Source of the DNA: CAVVFX01 sp963747535
Lineage (GTDB): Bacteria > Acidobacteriota > Terriglobia > Bryobacterales > Bryobacteraceae
Reading direction: 5' to 3'
NCBI GenBank assembly: GCA_963747535.1
Contig: CAVVFX010000006.1
Coordinates: 434,001-498,000 of the forward strand
DNA: 64,000 bases
Shown: positions 45,080-53,882 of the stretch, piece after piece
Numbering within the stretch: the first letter of the stretch is position 1
Layout: every line of letters begins with the position of its first letter
The notes under the pieces: model-generated
What the model saw: only the letters and a program-made list of their open reading frames with translations
What the model was told of the DNA's origin: nothing
The model's database searches: none
Translations under genes and position numbers: made by a program

Positions 45080-46299
45080 ACCTGGTACCCACAAAAGAGC
45101 AGGCCTGTGCAGATCCCGGAAGCAAGCGGGTTTCGATGCTGAACGTGACGGCGCATCTCGACCCGAGCTTCGGTGGAATCTGCGCCGTCGTGCCCTCGCT
45201 CTGCTCGGCAGTCTCCAGAGTGAGCGGTGCTCGCGGGTCTATAGCGGCATTCTGCGATGAGCAGGAGACGCTACCGACACTGGCGGATGTAAATGTGGAC
45301 AGATATACTTTGGGCCCTCGCCAATGGGTTACCAGTCCGGCTATGCGGGAGCGCCTGAGCGACCAGGTCCATGCCGCGGACGGCGTCCATGTACATGGCT
45401 TGTGGCGGGAACACTGCACAGTATCGGCGTGGCTTGCCCGCAAGTGGGACAAGCCGTACATTATCTCGGCGCACGGGATGCTGGAGCGTTGGGCGCTGGC
45501 CAATAAGAGCGCTAAGAAAGCTTTGTTTTCGTACCTTTTCGAGCGGCGCAACTTATCGCGCGCCGCATGCCTGCACGCATTGACACAGGCTGAGGTAAGC
45601 GATTACCGGCGCTTCGGTTTGGAAACTCCAGTGGCCGTCATTCCTAATGGCATCACGATCCCGGCGCATCCTTCGTCCGAAGTGTTTCTGAGTGCCTATC
45701 CGCATCTGCGGGATCGAAGGATGGTTCTGTTTCTGGGACGAATCCACTACAAGAAAGGGATCGATCTGCTGTGCCGGGCGTGGCCTGCGATCTACCGGCG
45801 GTGGCCGGATGCTCATCTTGTAATCGCCGGGCCGGATTTCGAAAATACCCGGGCCGGAATCGAAAAGCTGGTTTGCGAATCGGGCGCAGGACAGACTGTA
45901 ACGTTCACTGGAATGTTGCAGGCAGAGATGAAGTGGAGCGCGTTGCAGGCGGCTCAGGTATTCGTGCTTCCTTCCCACTCAGAGGGATTTAGCGTGTCGG
46001 TGCTGGAGGCTATGGGTAGCGGATTGCCAGTAGTCGTCACGGACCAATGCAATATTCCCGAAGTCCGCCGCTATAACTGCGGGTTAGTGATCCAGCCAAG
46101 AACAGATGAGCTGGTTGAAGCGATCGGTCATCTGCTCGCGCTCGATACAACGGCGATCGAGAGATTGGGGAATGCAGGCAAACAACTGGTGAGGAGACGT
46201 TACAGTTGGGAGACCGTAGGCAGGCAGATGGATCAGGTGTACCAATGGATGCTCGGCGGCGAATTCCCAGCGGATGTGGAGGTAAGTCTGGCCAAATGA
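45076..46299 (+). CDS. Family GT4 glycosyltransferase 4
   Basis: A 407-residue GT-B glycosyltransferase: VTAHLDPSFGGICAVVPSLCSAVS in the acceptor half, HVHGLWREHCTVSAWLARKW, MVLFLGRIHYKKGIDLLCRAW, and VFVLPSHSEGFSVSVLEAMGSGLPVVVTDQCNIPEV (EX7E). The pattern is close to WcaA/WbaZ-like GT4 enzymes that frequently sit next to WcaF-type acetyltransferases, as here. ATGA overlap with the previous gene and ATG overlap with the next. Confidence 0.9.
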   Translation: MNLVPTKEQACADPGSKRVSMLNVTAHLDPSFGGICAVVPSLCSAVSRVSGARGSIAAFCDEQETLPTLADVNVDRYTLGPRQWVTSPAMRERLSDQVHAADGVHVHGLWREHCTVSAWLARKWDKPYIISAHGMLERWALANKSAKKALFSYLFERRNLSRAACLHALTQAEVSDYRRFGLETPVAVIPNGITIPAHPSSEVFLSAYPHLRDRRMVLFLGRIHYKKGIDLLCRAWPAIYRRWPDAHLVIAGPDFENTRAGIEKLVCESGAGQTVTFTGMLQAEMKWSALQAAQVFVLPSHSEGFSVSVLEAMGSGLPVVVTDQCNIPEVRRYNCGLVIQPRTDELVEAIGHLLALDTTAIERLGNAGKQLVRRRYSWETVGRQMDQVYQWMLGGEFPADVEVSLAK

Positions 46300-46892
46300 A
46301 CCGGGTTGATCTTAGAAAGTTCAATAACGACTGGTATTCGCCGGGCCGTGGGATCCTGTGGCAAACGATATGGTTTCTCTTCGGTGCACCTCTACTGCGC
46401 TGCGAACTGATTCCGTTCTCGGGATTTCGCGTCAGGCTGCTGCGTCTATTCGGCGCTTCTGTCGGAGAGCGAGCGGTAATCAAGCCGGGTATCCGCGTAA
46501 AGTATCCATGGCGGCTGACTGCGGGCAACGATTGTTGGTTTGGGCAGAACTGCTGGATTGACAATCTCGACCAGGTAACGCTGGGCAATGACGTTTGTCT
46601 TTCACAGGGCTGCTATCTCTGCACCGGGAACCACGACTGGGGCGACAGTGGTTTCGGGCTGATTACCCGCCCGATTGTTATTCATGATGGGGCCTGGGTA
46701 GGCGCTATGGCGTTAATCTGCCCGGGCATCACGCTCGGCGAGGGAGCGATTGCGTCCGCCGGAAGCGTGGTGGTCGAAAGTATTCCACGCTGCGAAATAC
46801 ATATGGGAAACCCCGCGACGTTCGTGCGGGTGAGGCGTTTTCGTTCCGAAGAGATGAGTGCGGCCGTCAGCAGCGAGCGCGCAGTCCGCTAA
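46296..46892 (+). CDS. WcaF-like hexapeptide-repeat acetyltransferase
   Basis: A 198-residue left-handed beta-helix acetyltransferase. The N-terminal helix LWQTIWFLFGAPLLRCELIPFSGFRVRLLRLFGA is characteristic of the colanic-acid WcaF group. Hexapeptide turns include IKPGIRVKYPWRLTAGNDCWFGQNCWIDNLDQVTLGNDVCLSQG, with the active-site region CTGNHDWGD, and IHDGAWVGAMALICPGITLGEGAIASAGSVV. It would transfer acetyl from acetyl-CoA to a sugar of the lipid-linked unit. The ATG overlaps the end of the previous gene. Confidence 0.9.
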   Translation: MNRVDLRKFNNDWYSPGRGILWQTIWFLFGAPLLRCELIPFSGFRVRLLRLFGASVGERAVIKPGIRVKYPWRLTAGNDCWFGQNCWIDNLDQVTLGNDVCLSQGCYLCTGNHDWGDSGFGLITRPIVIHDGAWVGAMALICPGITLGEGAIASAGSVVVESIPRCEIHMGNPATFVRVRRFRSEEMSAAVSSERAVR

Positions 46893-46948
46893 CCGCGGGC
46901 GATTGTTTCTGAATGGCAGCGATCCGTAGCAGGGGAATCGTACAGTAA

Positions 46949-48196
46949 ATGAGAATCCTTTTGCTCAATCAGTTCTTTTGGCCAGACTCGGCGGCGACAA
47001 GCCAGCTATTGACGGACGTTGCGCGGGCGCTGGCCGGTCAAGGTCACGAAGTTCATGCGATAGCCGGGAATTGCAGCTACGCCGGTGCCGACCAAGACAG
47101 CCAACCGGACGTCCACGTTCACCGTTCCCCGGCCATCGGATTCGCGCGCGGCGGATTCGCGCGGCCGGCGTCATATTTGTCGTTCCTGGTGACTGCCGGG
47201 ATTACAGGGCTATTTATTCCCAAGCCCGATATCGTGGTGACACTGACGACACCACCGCTGCTTTCCCTGGTGGGAGCATTCTTAAAAGTTCTGCGGGGCT
47301 GCAGCCATTTCATTTGGGAGATGGATGTTTATCCTGATATTGCCATTGACTTGAAACTCTTTCGCCGCTCCAGTGTGATCGCGCGCGTGACACGGGCTCT
47401 GGCTGACGGTGCGAGACGCCATGCCGACGGTGTTATCGCACTCGGCGAGTGCATGAGGACAAGGTTGCTCTCGCACGGGATACCCGCCCATCGCATCTCG
47501 GTAGCCGATAACTGGGCCGATGGACGGTGCATTTTCCCCACCACCCGGCCAGCTGCGAGCTCTTCCGCCTGCGATCAGCCACTGGTAATTCTGTATTCGG
47601 GAAACCTCGGCAAGGCGCACGACGTGGACACCATTTACGGGGCGATGCTTCACCTGCGCACGGACTCGCGCTTCCAATTTATTTTTGCGGGGGGCGGCAC
47701 CCATCGCGACGAACTGAAAAACCGGTCTCGCGCGGATGGCCTGAAGAATGTACAGTTCAGGCCGTATAGCTCCCGTCAAAACCTTGGGGAGAGCCTGTGC
47801 GACGGCGATATCGGCCTAATTACCCAGATTCCGGAGACCCTAGGATCGGTTGTGCCGAGCAAAATATATGGACTGATGGCGGCGGGGCGCCCTGTGCTGT
47901 TCATCGGTCCCGAGGAGTCGACACCGGCTCAAATCATCAGACGATTCGACTGTGGCTGGCATATTGAATGCGGAAATTCCGACGCTCTCCGCAGATTGCT
48001 CTTCGATCTGAAGGCCAATCCTTCCGCAGTCAGTGAAGCAGGTCAGCGGGCCAGGGCGGCATTTGAGCGGCATTTCGACCTGCCTCAGGGTGTCGGGCGC
48101 ATTTGTTCAATCATCGGAGCACCACTGTTAGAGCCTGCAAGTGCAGTTGACTTAGCGGCCATTCAATCTAATAACGAACTTGAAATCGCGACCTGA
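46949..48196 (+). CDS. Family GT4 glycosyltransferase 5 (WbuB/WcaI-like)
   Basis: A 415-residue GT-B enzyme. Its opening LLNQFFWPDSAATSQLLTDVARALAGQGHEVHAIAG is the WcaI/WbuB signature start. ILYSGNLGKAHDVDTIYGA, FAGGGTHRDELK, and VVPSKIYGLMAAGRPVLFIGPEEST complete the donor domain. WbuB-type enzymes add an early sugar (often L-FucNAc) to lipid-linked GlcNAc; specificity here is not known. It lies directly before the WecA-like initiating transferase, which suits an early transfer step. A 56-bp gap precedes it. Confidence 0.88.
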   Translation: MRILLLNQFFWPDSAATSQLLTDVARALAGQGHEVHAIAGNCSYAGADQDSQPDVHVHRSPAIGFARGGFARPASYLSFLVTAGITGLFIPKPDIVVTLTTPPLLSLVGAFLKVLRGCSHFIWEMDVYPDIAIDLKLFRRSSVIARVTRALADGARRHADGVIALGECMRTRLLSHGIPAHRISVADNWADGRCIFPTTRPAASSSACDQPLVILYSGNLGKAHDVDTIYGAMLHLRTDSRFQFIFAGGGTHRDELKNRSRADGLKNVQFRPYSSRQNLGESLCDGDIGLITQIPETLGSVVPSKIYGLMAAGRPVLFIGPEESTPAQIIRRFDCGWHIECGNSDALRRLLFDLKANPSAVSEAGQRARAAFERHFDLPQGVGRICSIIGAPLLEPASAVDLAAIQSNNELEIAT

Positions 48197-48210
48197 ACGG
48201 AGGACGTTCT

Positions 48211-49734
48211 GTGCAACCTTTATTTGTATTAGGACTGTGTTCGTTTTTGATTTGTTTTTCGCTGACTCCGCTATGCCGGGGTATAGCACTGAGACTGGGA
48301 CTGGTCGACCGTCCCGATGAGAAACGCAAACTCCATGCAGGCCCGATTCCACGAGTAGGCGGAATCGCGATTTTCGTGGCTTATGTCGGAACGCTGGAGT
48401 TTTTCTGCTGGCTATTTCCTCACAACGTTTTTCTTCAGCCACAGTCGGACGTATTCCGCAGCGTCATTCCGGCAGCGGGCCTGGTATTTCTAGTCGGACT
48501 GCTGGACGACCTCTTCGGCTTGCCCGCTTCGTTCAAGCTTGCGGGTCAGGTGGTCGCGGCCATAATCGCCTGTCACTTCGGCGTGCAGATCGGGGACATC
48601 GCCGGACACGTTACCGTGGCATGGTGGACGTGGCCCCTGACGGTTATCTGGATTGTGGGTTGCACCAACGCTTTCAATCTCATTGACGGCGTGGACGGTC
48701 TGGCCTGCGGCGTCGGTTTGCTCGCCACTTCGACGACGCTGGCAGCCGCCCTGATTTCAGGCAACGCAGGACTAGCTCTCGCTACGGTTCCGCTGGTTGG
48801 CGCACTACTGGGCTTTCTCCGCTATAACTTCAATCCTGCTTCAATTTTCCTGGGAGACAGCGGTAGCCTGACGATCGGATTTCTTCTGGGATGCTATGCG
48901 GTTATCTGGAGTCAAAAATCGGCCACGCTCCTGGGCATGGCCGCGCCCCTCATGGCCATGGCAGTCCCGCTCCTCGATGTGGCCGTTGCCATTGTCCGCC
49001 GGTTCTTACGGGGTCAACCGATCTTCGCCGCGGATTACGGGCACATTCATCACCGGCTGCTGGCGAGAGGCCTCACGCCGCGTTCGGTGTCCCTCGTTCT
49101 GTACTTAGTCTGCGGATTCGGCGCCACTCTATCGTTGCTTCACAGCGCTTTGTATCTGCATTTCGGGGGCGCCACAGTCGTGTTGTTCTGCGCACTCGCC
49201 ATCTTAGGAATCCGGCAGTTAAATTTCGTCGAGTTCGGCGCCATGCAGAAGATGATCGTGGGCGGGGCGTTTCGCACGGTCCTGCAGAACGAAATCCTGG
49301 TGCGCGACCTGCAGGCGTCCCTCGGTTCATCCAAGACGCCGGAACGCGATTGGGAGGTGCTGCGGGACGCGTGCAAAAAGATGGGTTTCGAGCACATCGG
49401 GATGCGATGGGGTGGCGTTGCGCATGCAGCGGATTTTGAGCAGACTGATCCTTCGCAGCGATGGAGCTTCGAAGTTCAGTTCTCGTCAGAAACGTCTTCC
49501 GATACGCTGACTCTGCGAGGCGGTTTGCAGCACTTGCAACACCTTCCTCTTCTTTCCCTGATTGAGATCGTGGAGCAGAAGTTGGAGAGTTTGAACACCG
49601 TGCGGACACGAACGGGAACCGCCCGCCTGATTGTCATGCAACCGCGAAGAGCGCAGGATCCCGAATACGATTCCGTTTCCCCCAACAGATCGCGCAGTAG
49701 TGAGGATAGGAAAACCGCGGCCGGAGCTGATTGA
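48211..49734 (+). CDS. WecA-like undecaprenyl-phosphate glycosyl-1-phosphate transferase with C-terminal extension
   Basis: A 507-residue MraY/WecA-family enzyme. About ten helices carry LVDRPDEKRKLHAGPIPRVGG, GLLDDLFGLPASFKLAGQ, NAFNLIDGVDGLACGVGLLA, NFNPASIFLGDSGSLTIGFLLG and the HIHHRLLARGLTPRSV loop, matching UDP-GlcNAc(-like):undecaprenyl-phosphate transferases that start lipid-linked glycan assembly. Typical members are 330-370 residues; here about 160 cytosolic residues follow (from about 345), a soluble alpha-beta domain I cannot name. Starts with GTG at 48211 after GGAGG. It probably primes the polymer built by this locus. Confidence 0.9.
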   Translation: MQPLFVLGLCSFLICFSLTPLCRGIALRLGLVDRPDEKRKLHAGPIPRVGGIAIFVAYVGTLEFFCWLFPHNVFLQPQSDVFRSVIPAAGLVFLVGLLDDLFGLPASFKLAGQVVAAIIACHFGVQIGDIAGHVTVAWWTWPLTVIWIVGCTNAFNLIDGVDGLACGVGLLATSTTLAAALISGNAGLALATVPLVGALLGFLRYNFNPASIFLGDSGSLTIGFLLGCYAVIWSQKSATLLGMAAPLMAMAVPLLDVAVAIVRRFLRGQPIFAADYGHIHHRLLARGLTPRSVSLVLYLVCGFGATLSLLHSALYLHFGGATVVLFCALAILGIRQLNFVEFGAMQKMIVGGAFRTVLQNEILVRDLQASLGSSKTPERDWEVLRDACKKMGFEHIGMRWGGVAHAADFEQTDPSQRWSFEVQFSSETSSDTLTLRGGLQHLQHLPLLSLIEIVEQKLESLNTVRTRTGTARLIVMQPRRAQDPEYDSVSPNRSRSSEDRKTAAGAD

Positions 49735-49801
49735 GTTTCAAACCGGACGCCGAGCTGAGGTTTATTGCTTCGTCTATGCAAACGTAAACCAACGGCGGGA
49801 A

Positions 49802-50346
49802 ATGAAGACGGCACTGATCACCGGCATTACCGGCCAGGACGGCTCTTACTTATGCGAGTTGCTGCTGCAGAAGGAGTATGAGGTTCACGGCATTGTACGC
49901 CGCTCATCCTCGTTCAATTCTTCGCGTCTCAATCATCTCTACAACGACCCCCATCAGAGTAACGCGAAGCTATTCCTTCACTACGGCGACCTGGGGGATG
50001 GGACCGGGCTCCGCCGCATTCTCGAAAAAGTCGCCCCGCAAGAAATCTATAATCTGGGTGCGCAGTCTCATGTCCGCGTATCCTTTGACCAGCCGGAGTA
50101 CACGGCCGACTGCACGGCCACGGGTACCCTGCGTCTGCTGGAGGCGATTCGCGATTACACGGAACACACGGGGTCGGAAGTACGCATGTACCAGGCAGGT
50201 TCTTCCGAGATGTTCGGAGCAGCGGCACCGCCCCAAAACGAGGACACGCCATTTACCCTCGCAGTCCTTACGCGGCGAGTAAGGTGGCCGCGCACTGGTA
50301 TGCGGTCAACTATCGCGAGGCCTACAGACTCTTCCACAATTCCGGG
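49802..50346 (+). pseudogene. gmd: Frameshifted and truncated GDP-mannose 4,6-dehydratase remnant
   Basis: The ATG at 49802 opens a clear Gmd N-terminus: TALITGITGQDGSYLCELLL, GIVRRSSSFN, LHYGDLGDGTGLRRIL, YNLGAQSHVRVSFDQPEYTADC and MYQAGSSEMFGAAAPPQNEDTPF. At the T-run 50252-50254 one T is missing, and the family sequence resumes in another frame as YPRSPYAASKVAAHWYAVNYREAY, which includes the catalytic YxxxK. After about residue 182 the similarity stops at about 50346; intact Gmd is about 320-380 residues. So the gene has both a frameshift and loss of its C-terminal half. It should be non-functional. It may have supplied GDP-fucose or GDP-rhamnose precursors. Confidence 0.88.
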
Positions 50347-50410
50347 CGGCTAGGAACTGCCCCATTTGCCGCTAACCTATTTACCGCATGAATCGAATAT
50401 AACCAGCGCC

Positions 50411-52201
50411 ATGACATTCCCAGTTACTCGTACACCCGATTATGAGACGTTGACCACCGGATCGGAATCACCTGATGATCTCGAACAGCTCCCACCCGTT
50501 CGCATTGCCTTACTTGGCGATTGCGCCACGCAACAATTTGTTCCGTTACTGAAATCGCTGCTGCGGCGTGCAGGTTGGAGAGCGGAAATCTATGAAGCCG
50601 ATTTCAGTGCGATCGAGCTTACCGTCTACGATTCCGGGTCCTCACTTTACCAGTTCAATCCAGAGTTCATCGTTCTTCTGAACTGCACGCAAGCGCTGCG
50701 GATGGAATACTATCTCCGGCAAGGCAGTGGATGTGATTTTCTTACTGCTACGCTCGAGAAGATGAGCCGGATCTGGCGGGCCGTCCAGGCAAATTCTTCA
50801 GCCGTTATCCTGCAAAGCAACTTTGTCCCGCCATATGAACGCTTTTTTGGTAACCTGGATCACAAAACTCCGGACGCATTCTATCCCATCGTCACAACCC
50901 TGAACATGCGAATATCGGAGGAAGTTCGAACTTCAAGCGTCGTGTTCCTCAACGACATTGAGGCCATTGCATCTTCGGTAGGACGGATCACTTGGTTCGA
51001 CGAGAGATTCTGGACACTGGCCAAAACTTTTTGCGCCGTGGACCATCTGCCTCTGGTCGCTCAGAATATTGCCGACATCGTTCTGGCGCATCGCGGCCGG
51101 GTGGTGAAGTGCGTGGTGCTCGACCTGGACAATACGCTTTGGGGAGGAGTCATAGGTGACGACGGTCTGAATGGGATCAAGATCTCGGCGCATGGGGACG
51201 GCGAAGCATTTTACCTCTTCCAGCGTTTTCTTCTGGAATTATCGCGCCGTGGAATTATTCTCGCGGTGTGCAGCAAGAACGACCATGCAAACGCGATCGA
51301 ACCTTTTCTCAAACATCCGGAAATGGCGCTGCGGCTTGAGCATATTACAGAATTCGTAGCGAATTGGGAGGATAAGGCCAGCAACATACGGAACATCCGG
51401 CAGAACCTTAACATCGGGTTCGATTCCATGGTGTTTCTGGATGACAATCCGTTCGAGCGGAATTTAGTCCGGGACCTGATACCGGGTCTGATCGTTCCTG
51501 AACTGCCGGAAGACCCGGCAGAGTACGTGCGGGCTATCTGCGACTTGAATCTTTTCGAGACCGCCTCATTCTCCGCCGAAGATTTGAAGCGAGGCGAAAT
51601 GTACCGTGCGGAGGCCAGGCGGCGAGAAGAACAATCATTATTCGGGAGCGCCGAAGAGTTTCTGAAAACACTCGACATGCGAATCGAAGTGGCGCGATGG
51701 GATGAGTTTTACTTGCCGCGAATCGCACAATTGATCCAACGCAGCAACCAGTTCAACCTGACAACACGACGCCTGACGGAAGCGCAGTGCGAAAGTCTCA
51801 TGCAGGACACCGAGCGCTGGACGCCCCTTTACGCGTCGCTCTCCGACCGGTTGGGGGAGCATGGCCTGATTTCAGTCGTCACTTGCGAGAGAGTTGGCGA
51901 CGAACTCGCGATTCGCGACTGGCTGATGAGCTGCCGCGTATTGAAAAGGACTGTCGAGCAATACCTGATGACTGAGGTCTTTCATATCGCGCGGATGGCC
52001 GGCTTGCGCCGGGTTACCGGTGACTTCATCCCTACGCCCAAGAATTCCATGGTCAGTGAATTTTTCGCTCAATTTGGCTTCCGCGTCGTCTCTCGAGAAG
52101 CGAGCGGGCGATCGCAATGGGCGCTCGACGTGGCGGATTTTGAGCTGCCGGTGACCTACATCAAGGCTGTCGAAGATTCCCAAGTTATGACCGCGGTTTA
52201 A
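50411..52201 (+). CDS. FkbH-like HAD-family protein
   Basis: A 596-residue FkbH-family protein. The N-terminal SGNH-like domain has IALLGDCATQQF (about 32-43). The HAD domain (about 230-400) has motif I VVLDLDNTLWGGVIGDDG with Asp238/Asp240, then LAVCSKND and MVFLDDNPFERNLV. The C-terminal GNAT-like region includes LIQRSNQFNLTTRRL. Known FkbH proteins take D-1,3-bisphosphoglycerate, dephosphorylate it and load a glyceryl group on an acyl carrier protein. The ACP gene follows immediately, then an MBOAT, which suggests glyceryl or a derived acyl group is attached to the polysaccharide. The ATG at 50411 is chosen; an upstream in-frame ATG lies at 50366. Confidence 0.9.
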   Translation: MTFPVTRTPDYETLTTGSESPDDLEQLPPVRIALLGDCATQQFVPLLKSLLRRAGWRAEIYEADFSAIELTVYDSGSSLYQFNPEFIVLLNCTQALRMEYYLRQGSGCDFLTATLEKMSRIWRAVQANSSAVILQSNFVPPYERFFGNLDHKTPDAFYPIVTTLNMRISEEVRTSSVVFLNDIEAIASSVGRITWFDERFWTLAKTFCAVDHLPLVAQNIADIVLAHRGRVVKCVVLDLDNTLWGGVIGDDGLNGIKISAHGDGEAFYLFQRFLLELSRRGIILAVCSKNDHANAIEPFLKHPEMALRLEHITEFVANWEDKASNIRNIRQNLNIGFDSMVFLDDNPFERNLVRDLIPGLIVPELPEDPAEYVRAICDLNLFETASFSAEDLKRGEMYRAEARRREEQSLFGSAEEFLKTLDMRIEVARWDEFYLPRIAQLIQRSNQFNLTTRRLTEAQCESLMQDTERWTPLYASLSDRLGEHGLISVVTCERVGDELAIRDWLMSCRVLKRTVEQYLMTEVFHIARMAGLRRVTGDFIPTPKNSMVSEFFAQFGFRVVSREASGRSQWALDVADFELPVTYIKAVEDSQVMTAV

Positions 52202-52203
52202 CC

Positions 52204-52473
52204 ATGCCTGAAACCACTCCACAAACTACCCAAAGCGATTCCGTTCGCGACAGATTGACCGAAGTTTTCCGGCGAAGCTTTGCCGATCCCTCGATTGTCG
52301 TGCGTGACGATCTGCGCGCAGCCGACGTGGAGGGTTGGGATTCGCTGAGTCATATCAATATGATTTACGCAGTCGAAAAAGCATTTCGAATCAGGTTTAC
52401 CACGGCCGAGATAGCCGGTCTGAAGAACGCCGGAGAACTTATCCGGTTGATTGAGCGAAAAACAGGGAAGTAA
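52204..52473 (+). CDS. Acyl carrier protein
   Basis: An 89-residue carrier protein with the phosphopantetheine site GWDSLSHI (Ser47) and the usual four-helix pattern (VRDRLTEVFRRSF, HINMIYAVEKAFRIRF, TTAEIAGLKNAGELIRLIE). It starts 2 bp after the FkbH-like gene and overlaps the MBOAT start by 1 base. Genomic position makes it a dedicated carrier for an FkbH-loaded acyl group rather than the fatty acid synthase ACP. Confidence 0.93.
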   Translation: MPETTPQTTQSDSVRDRLTEVFRRSFADPSIVVRDDLRAADVEGWDSLSHINMIYAVEKAFRIRFTTAEIAGLKNAGELIRLIERKTGK

Positions 52474-53882
52474 TGAGTTTCACGTCGATCGAGTTCCTGG
52501 CATTCCTGATCGCATCAGTGGCTTTTTACCGGATTTCCCCGGAAAGATCCCGGCCGTTCTGTCTGCTGATTCTGTCCTGCATATTCTACGCTTCGTGGGA
52601 TGTGCGCGGCCTCGGGCTGTTGGCGGTCTCGGTTGGGATTGCGTATGTCATGGCGTTGGCGATCGAGAAGACGACTCAACCCAGGCTTCGGCTGGGTTTG
52701 ACCGCCTTGACCATCGTGCTACTGACTGCACTGCTACTTCTGTTCAAGGTGCTTCCGGGCGGATGGCGTCCGATCAGATGGCTCGTGCCTCTGGGGATTT
52801 CCTACTACACTTTTAAGCTCCTCAGTTATGTGATCGATGTCTACTGGGAAAAGCGAAAGGCTGAGTCCGATCTCGTTGTCCTGACTTCCTATGCAACATT
52901 CTTTCCGCAGATAGTGGCTGGTCCGATCCAGCGTAGCGAAGACTATTTGCCGCAGGTGGCGAATCCCCGCCCTTTCTCTTCATCTCTGCTTGCCACCGGA
53001 CTGGGTAGAATCGGCTTCGGTCTATTCAAGAAACTGGTGGTTGCGGATCAGTTGGGAATTGCCGTGAACGCGGTCTACGCGCATCCCCAAAGCTTTCACG
53101 GGGGGCCTCTTTTATCCGCTTTCTATCTGTTCCCGCTGCAACTGTACGCGGACTTCTCCGGTCTCACGGACATCGCGGTGGGCTGCGCGCTGCTGCTGGG
53201 GATCGAATCGCCAGAGAATTTCGCGCGGCCGTTTTCAGCCACCAGTATCAGCGATTACTGGCGTCGCTGGCACATGTCCCTGACTAATTGGCTGGCGGAC
53301 TATGTATTTATGCCTTTGCGTATGGCGCTGCGCCATCTGGGGACGGCCGGGTTGGTCATCGCCATCACTATCAACATGATCGGAATCGGGCTTTGGCACG
53401 GGATCGCCTGGGGATACCTGATCTTCGGTCTACTTCACGCCGCGTTCTTGTCGGTCGACGCTCTGAGCCTCCGCTCCCGGAACAAATTTCTCAAGAGTCA
53501 TCCTGAATTCACCGGACTAGTTTCAGTAGCCGGTTGGTTTTGTACATTCAATGCCGTCGCATTGGCGATGGTTTTCTTTCGGGCGCAAACCGTTCACGAC
53601 GCCCTATGGCTGCTCGCCAATATGTGGAGTTTCGCGGGGCTGAGGACATTCGTCGCGGGCGTTGGAGCGGTTAGTCTGGCCAGAGGCCTCGCGGGTTACG
53701 CGGTGTTTGAACTGATCGACTATCTCCGGCAGCGCGGATTCGATTTTGGAAAGCTGCAGGCAACATCTCCCTGGATTCGGTGGAGCGCCTACGGAGCCTG
53801 CACTGGAGCGGCAACGATCGGGCTGCTACTGCTCATGGCACAAGAGGCGGGTAACACCACGTTTATCTATGCGATTTTTTAA
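52473..53882 (+). CDS. MBOAT-family O-acyltransferase
   Basis: A 469-residue membrane-bound O-acyltransferase of the AlgI/DltB type. It has about eleven helices. Visible motifs are FFPQIVAGPIQRSEDYLPQ, DFSGLTDIAVGCALLLGIESPENFARPF, SISDYWRRWHMSLTNWLADYVFMPLR and the catalytic His segment IGIGLWHGIAWGYLIFGLLHA. Members move acyl groups across the membrane onto polysaccharides (alginate, D-alanylation of teichoic acid). With the upstream ACP and downstream SGNH protein it forms a DltB/DltD- or AlgI/AlgX-like pairing. Confidence 0.95.
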   Translation: MSFTSIEFLAFLIASVAFYRISPERSRPFCLLILSCIFYASWDVRGLGLLAVSVGIAYVMALAIEKTTQPRLRLGLTALTIVLLTALLLLFKVLPGGWRPIRWLVPLGISYYTFKLLSYVIDVYWEKRKAESDLVVLTSYATFFPQIVAGPIQRSEDYLPQVANPRPFSSSLLATGLGRIGFGLFKKLVVADQLGIAVNAVYAHPQSFHGGPLLSAFYLFPLQLYADFSGLTDIAVGCALLLGIESPENFARPFSATSISDYWRRWHMSLTNWLADYVFMPLRMALRHLGTAGLVIAITINMIGIGLWHGIAWGYLIFGLLHAAFLSVDALSLRSRNKFLKSHPEFTGLVSVAGWFCTFNAVALAMVFFRAQTVHDALWLLANMWSFAGLRTFVAGVGAVSLARGLAGYAVFELIDYLRQRGFDFGKLQATSPWIRWSAYGACTGAATIGLLLLMAQEAGNTTFIYAIF

